Positions 60,559 to 64,000 of a stretch of 64,000 bases of DNA are shown piece by piece. The stretch spans positions 124,001-188,000 of the forward strand of contig NW_026251403.1 in the NCBI RefSeq assembly GCF_025118155.1, read 5' to 3'. Made by a program: the position numbers and the translations under genes. The DNA is from Cokeromyces recurvatus (lineage: Eukaryota; Mucoromycota; Mucoromycetes; Mucorales; Mucoraceae). How positions within the stretch are numbered: the stretch's first letter is position 1; each line of letters begins with the position of its first letter. The notes under the pieces are model-generated. The model was not told the DNA's origin and did not search any database. It saw only the letters and a list, made by a program, of their open reading frames with translations.

Positions 60559-60644
60559 GCTGCAGTCCAAGAACAAATCAAATAAATCGTAACAAGAACT
60601 AATGTGATTAAGCTTACCCAGTTTCTAGTTCGTAAAACCCCCAT
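59361..60644 (-). CDS. Type II membrane protein, fucosyltransferase-like glycosyltransferase
   Basis: An intronless protein of 427 aa. A short cytoplasmic tail (MGVLRTRNW) precedes a TM anchor (about residues 10-27), then a poly-Ser stretch (encoded by a GAT/ATC repeat on the plus strand), giving a Golgi-type II topology. The luminal part has GSFDKRMLDVVNSYYFSM and WPVKWEWYFE near the start, and later GLRVNEKKHVTCLVNHI, CHIFISADSRDQL, PFMDWTILSRLDYLVGF and LKTAAW. The order (G-x-x-D-R blocks, ISADS, DW-x-x-LSR, TAAW) resembles GT-B fucosyltransferases such as NodZ/xyloglucan types, where ISADS and the LS-R-x-D-Y-L-V block shape the donor site. Assignment to a specific CAZy family is not secure. 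Its 3' end faces the DUF1752 gene 140 bp away. Confidence 0.6.
60529..60555. repeat. Coding GAT repeat (poly-Ser)
   Basis: About nine GAT units; on the minus strand they read as Ser codons just after the TM anchor of the glycosyltransferase-like protein. Confidence 0.85.
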
Positions 60645-61129
60645 TTATTTGAATGTTAAAAGGGATATAAAGTATTAAATACACAGGTACATCTATTTTG
60701 TGTATCCTATGCTGAAATTACCGATACAATTAAAAAAAAAAAGGGGGGGAGGAAACCATATTTTTTAATTTTCTAATATCCATCTATCTAGTTTGTGTCA
60801 CGTGTTATTTCTTCTATCCTTTGATTTTCTACAATTGTTTCCCAAATGGACGGACTCTAACATAACATTCAAAATAACAAATTTTTTAAGCGAATTTCTG
60901 AAACCTAAACAACAGACTTGCATTGCCAACAAACAGCATTCTTTATACATACATATATATTATAGGCATGAGCAATATTCATAGCATATTTTTAAAGACA
61001 TGTGGTGATAAAATTATATAATATATTACTGAAGGAGGAAATGAATTTAATATCAAAAAATTTGATTTGTTTAACGGAGTAAAAAGGGGATATATAGCTT
61101 GTTCTAATTGGCTTAGATTCTGAGGGAAA

Positions 61130-61130
<1 letters not shown>

Positions 61131-61186
<56 letters not shown>
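61131..61186. repeat. Poly-A tract (56 nt)
   Basis: An uninterrupted A run in gene-poor DNA. Confidence 0.95.
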
Positions 61187-61188
<2 letters not shown>

Positions 61189-62459
61189 TCAAGGGTAGAA
61201 TAATTGCATATATCTAAGAAACTAATAGAAGAGAAACTCTTTAGCTGATGCAGTAGTGTAAGATAATAATAGTTATACTACTTATGAATATCTGAAAAGC
61301 ATAATTTTTATACTACTATCTAAAAATTAAGCCTTTTTTTTGAGAACGAAATCAAGTCTGCTTGCGGGAAGAATTCAGAACAGACCCTGAGCGGAATATT
61401 TATGATATATGAAATAGTAAAAATTCAAACGTGCTACTAAAAAGTCAATTTTAAGAGGAGCAAAAGTTGCATATATAACGATTTGTTATTACTAAATAGA
61501 TCAGCATACATTTATATGTTATGTTATAATTTCTATAATCTTCCAAGATTAATATTTCTTTTTATACACCCCCAAAATTAATTAGGTATTTATTATTATT
61601 CCTGTAAAGTTAGACTTACTACAGTATTATTTTATTCCTTTTTAATTGACTTTATTGCTATATTTTCAAAAAAAAAATAGTAGGGCTGTCGAATAAGTAA
61701 TACAAATAAGTTACTAGTAGATAAATTTGTATCCTTCTTGCAGGCAGCAAAATCTAAATATTCCTTATTCTTGGTATTCAAAGAAAACAGCGAGCAAAAG
61801 AAACCAAGTTGGAGTAATTTCGAAAGCTTTAGCAAATTCAAAAAAACATCACATAGTATAAATTCTTGGAAATAATCATTGTACAATGCCCATTTTGACA
61901 GTAAAAATCTAATAGATGTATACATGTATATATAGCAAAATGAAGACTCGTTTTTCTAAAGCTTTGAAGGGTTACTACTACAATGAAGGTAATATGCTCC
62001 TGGAAGAATATGATGGGAAATTAACAGCAGGAGGGCCCTGTAGAAACTGAGACAAGTAAAAATGAAGACAAGAATTGCTTATGTCGATGCTGTTACTGCA
62101 TTTTTTTTTTCGAAACAAAAGCAGTTCCAAATTTCTTGCCGATAATTTGAAAATGCCCTCCAGAACAAAAAAAAAGGAGTTGTTTTAAATTTACAGAAAA
62201 TGAAAAGTAAAGACTAGATAGCACTGTTAAGGAAATTATTGAGTGTTTGGATACATCTGAAGTAATCTTTAAGAAAGAATACAAGGTAATTTAAAAAAAG
62301 AATCAAGCAAACTGTTATTATTGATATTCTAAAAGATGAGTCTCCAAAATAGAATATATTAACAGAAATCAGATGAATGTTTAGCTGGGAATTTTAAAGG
62401 AAAGCTTTGGAGACAATACTATGCGAATTTTAGATGATGAGTCTACTACTATAGGATTT

Positions 62460-62639
62460 TAAAGTCTCATGGTGACAATTGCCGGCAAAGGAGTGAGACG
62501 AAGACTTGGCAAAGGGAAGGGGAGGGCAGGTTTTAAAAGACTTTTTATTATTGAATAAATTCAAAACATCGAGCTTATGCCCTGAATGTAAGTTTTCAAA
62601 TTTAGAGAAACACAAGACTATGAACAACCTAAGGATATA
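62460..62639 (+). pseudogene. Decayed zinc-ribbon transposase relic (TnpB/OrfB-like)
   Basis: One frame reads SLMVTIAGKGVRRRLGKGKG. After a frame change, another reads FKTSSLCPECKFSNLEKHK before a stop. The second block matches the start of the C-terminal zinc ribbon in OrfB/TnpB-type proteins and a family of repetitive Mucorales proteins (usual wording: E-Y/F-R/K-T-S-x-x-C-x-x-C), and a GKG-R-R block commonly sits upstream. The second half of the ribbon is missing. Stops at 62555 and elsewhere show it is dead. Assignment to the eukaryotic TnpB relatives (Fanzor) is inference. Confidence 0.4.
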
Positions 62640-63012
62640 GTTTAAAGAAGATAATACTTACTGTTAATCTTTATGATCCTTTAAAGTAATAATAATCCTT
62701 AGTTATTTACATAAAAAAAAAAAAGAATACGATTTTTAACACCTGTTCAAATTCTTTGCGTAGTCTCTGTTTTAAATTGCGAAATCAAGTTAAAAGGTTA
62801 TAATGTATTAGTAAACAATCTTTTTTTTCTTTATTAAGTGTATGTATCTAAAAAAGTATTCTTATTATGTATTATATAACGTAAATCCAAAAAAGAAGAG
62901 AGAAGGTGTGATTAACTCATCAAATCTTCCATTAAGCAGCAACAAAGTAAACCAGATAAACTATGATAAATGTTAATAATATATACACACATAATAAATG
63001 TTTAATTAGATT

Positions 63013-63312
63013 TTACCAGGCGCAACAACAGTCATCTCCAGATTGTTGTTGATTTGGTTGTTGAACAATTACTGTTTGTGGTGGTGGCCTGGTTATACAT
63101 TTTAATAAAATATGTATTAAATAATCGATCCATTCATCCTTTTTCAAAAATAAAATAAAATAAAATAAAAATAAAACTTACTGAGGCTGGTAATAACCGT
63201 TAGGCTGTTGTGGAGGATAATATCCCTGTTGAGGCTGTTGATAGTAGCCATTAGGTGGTGGTGGAGGAGGAGGATAATATTGTTGTTGAGATGGATTTTG
63301 TGGATATGACAT
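63013..63312 (-). CDS. Small Pro/Gln/Tyr-rich protein with Cys-rich C-terminus
   Basis: Two exons, 63312-63182 and 63088-63013, give about 68 aa. The protein opens MSYPQNPSQQQYY and continues as repeated Pro-Gln-Tyr-Gly units (YYPPPPPPNGYYQQ, QQGYYPP) before ending DDCCCAW. This resembles small fungal and plant proteins with a YPP/QQGY repeat arm and a cysteine cluster (CYSTM-like), which are usually membrane-associated through the cysteines, often palmitoylated. The typical hydrophobic stretch of a full CYSTM module is missing here, so the likeness is partial. The intron is clear (GTAAGT donor, AACCAG acceptor) and keeps frame. A TATAAATAG lies about 142 bp upstream on the same strand. Confidence 0.68.
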
Positions 63313-64000
63313 TATCCTAATGTAAAGTGTAAATTAAGAAAGAGAAAAAAAAGAAGAGAAAGACAGAGATAGTAAGTAATAAAACTGAACAATGCTAAAA
63401 AAAAATTTTCTGTTTCAGATTAACAGCTATCTTAAATAGTAAAGTGGTGTAAGCTATTTATAACGTTACTACCTAGTAAAACCAAAACTCCTAGAAAGTA
63501 TAGTAAGCATGATTTGTAAATCATATTTAGATATAAATTCACTAGGATACATGTTAATAAATTTTATTGTATTTTATATACCCAAATTCAGTTGTGATGA
63601 TGATCTAAATTTTGCTAACTGTAGTAGTAGTTGTTCGGAAAAAAACAAAAAAAAAGATGATTCATGAAGTCTTAAGTGTTCCTGAAACTACACAAGCGAA
63701 TAATAACACAGTATTCTTACTTAAAACTTATTTCTAATGTGTAGTCTTGGTAACTGTCAATACTCTATACCGCATAATATGGATATGCTATATATTATTG
63801 GATAGCAACCAATCAACTTATATCTATTTTGCACTTTAATTTAACTCAAGCTGTCATAATGACAGTATAAATTATAGTAATACTTGTCCTATTAATTCTA
63901 CTTCGATCATATAGTAATACAACAGTAACTCATTTCTCCAAAAAAAAAAACAGATTTCCGAACTTCAGGTTTTATTACTCTGTTTGACAATTTTGAAGGA
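63313..64000. other. Upstream region to window end
   Basis: AT-rich DNA upstream of the minus-strand Pro/Gln/Tyr-rich gene, with a TATAAATAG on the minus strand at 63454-63462. No gene is seen. Confidence 0.4.

Larger units (their letters stand above)
60645..63012. other. Gene-poor region with a mobile-element relic
   Basis: AT-rich DNA holding a 56-nt A tract (61131-61186) and a decayed zinc-ribbon transposase trace (about 62460-62639). Other fragments between 61940 and 62300 look weakly coding (for example TVKEIIECLDTSE near 62226) but are broken by stops. No intact gene is seen. Confidence 0.55.

Noticed and set aside
1..64000. tRNA, rRNA and CRISPR features
   Set aside because: I looked for B-box-like GGTTCGA elements and regularly spaced repeats. 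The few GGTTCGA matches (for example near 10535 and 41641) lie in coding sequence or lack a paired A box. No regularly spaced repeat array occurs.

Overview
The window is eukaryotic nuclear DNA from an extremely AT-rich fungus. Coding regions are interrupted by many short introns (mostly about 50-110 bp) with GTAAGT-like donors and TAG/CAG acceptors, there are no operons, and the gene set is fungal: sterol C24-methyltransferase, Ste12 with C2H2 fingers, Cla4-type PAK, Ndc80, Lys5-type PPTase and a GPI-anchored wall protein. Base composition, gene content and the mobile-element relics fit Mucoromycota, most likely Mucorales. That placement is inference; no rRNA or other marker is present.

Layout: 1-6,900 is gene-free AT-rich DNA with homopolymer tracts and one copy of a dispersed repeat. 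At 6,983-10,166 (+) lies a nine-exon secreted GH31 alpha-glucosidase. An AGFG-type ArfGAP (10,431-12,659, -), a GPI-anchored protein (14,493-15,118, -), an intronless MFS transporter (16,175-17,626, +), a Sel1-repeat protein (18,203-19,426, -) and an eight-exon GGPP synthase (19,907-21,378, -) follow. From 23,345 to 34,602 come an unknown secreted protein (+), a serine-rich two-TM protein (-), a small CaaX protein (+), a Lys5/NpgA-type PPTase (+), NDC80 (+) and the biotin subunit of 3-methylcrotonyl-CoA carboxylase (+). A PAK kinase of PH-CRIB-kinase architecture occupies 36,515-39,332 (-). The 39.5-44.3 kb stretch has no intact gene but carries the second dispersed-repeat copy and a decayed DDE transposase. 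STE12 (44,385-47,095, +) and ERG6 (47,831-49,138, -) face each other convergently. After another 3.7 kb gene-poor stretch come TMA7 (52,857-53,266, +), a tandem pair of WS/DGAT acyltransferases (54,544-58,259, +), a DUF1752/GATA-like fragment protein (58,611-59,221, +), a type II membrane glycosyltransferase-like protein (59,361-60,644, -), a zinc-ribbon transposase relic (about 62.4 kb) and a small Pro/Gln/Tyr-rich protein with a Cys-rich tail (63,013-63,312, -).

The genes are mostly unlinked housekeeping functions. Loose themes are lipid and isoprenoid metabolism (GGPP synthase, ERG6, two WS/DGATs), amino-acid metabolism (a PPTase likely activating the lysine-pathway reductase, and MCC for leucine breakdown) and signalling (PAK, Ste12). 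I see no biosynthetic cluster. Exon coordinates were worked out by hand from splice sites and reading-frame continuity. The most interesting items are the WS/DGAT tandem pair with a near-identical internal patch and an altered HHxxxDG motif, the small CaaX protein, and traces of decayed mobile elements. One of those relics may belong to the TnpB/Fanzor-like zinc-ribbon class.
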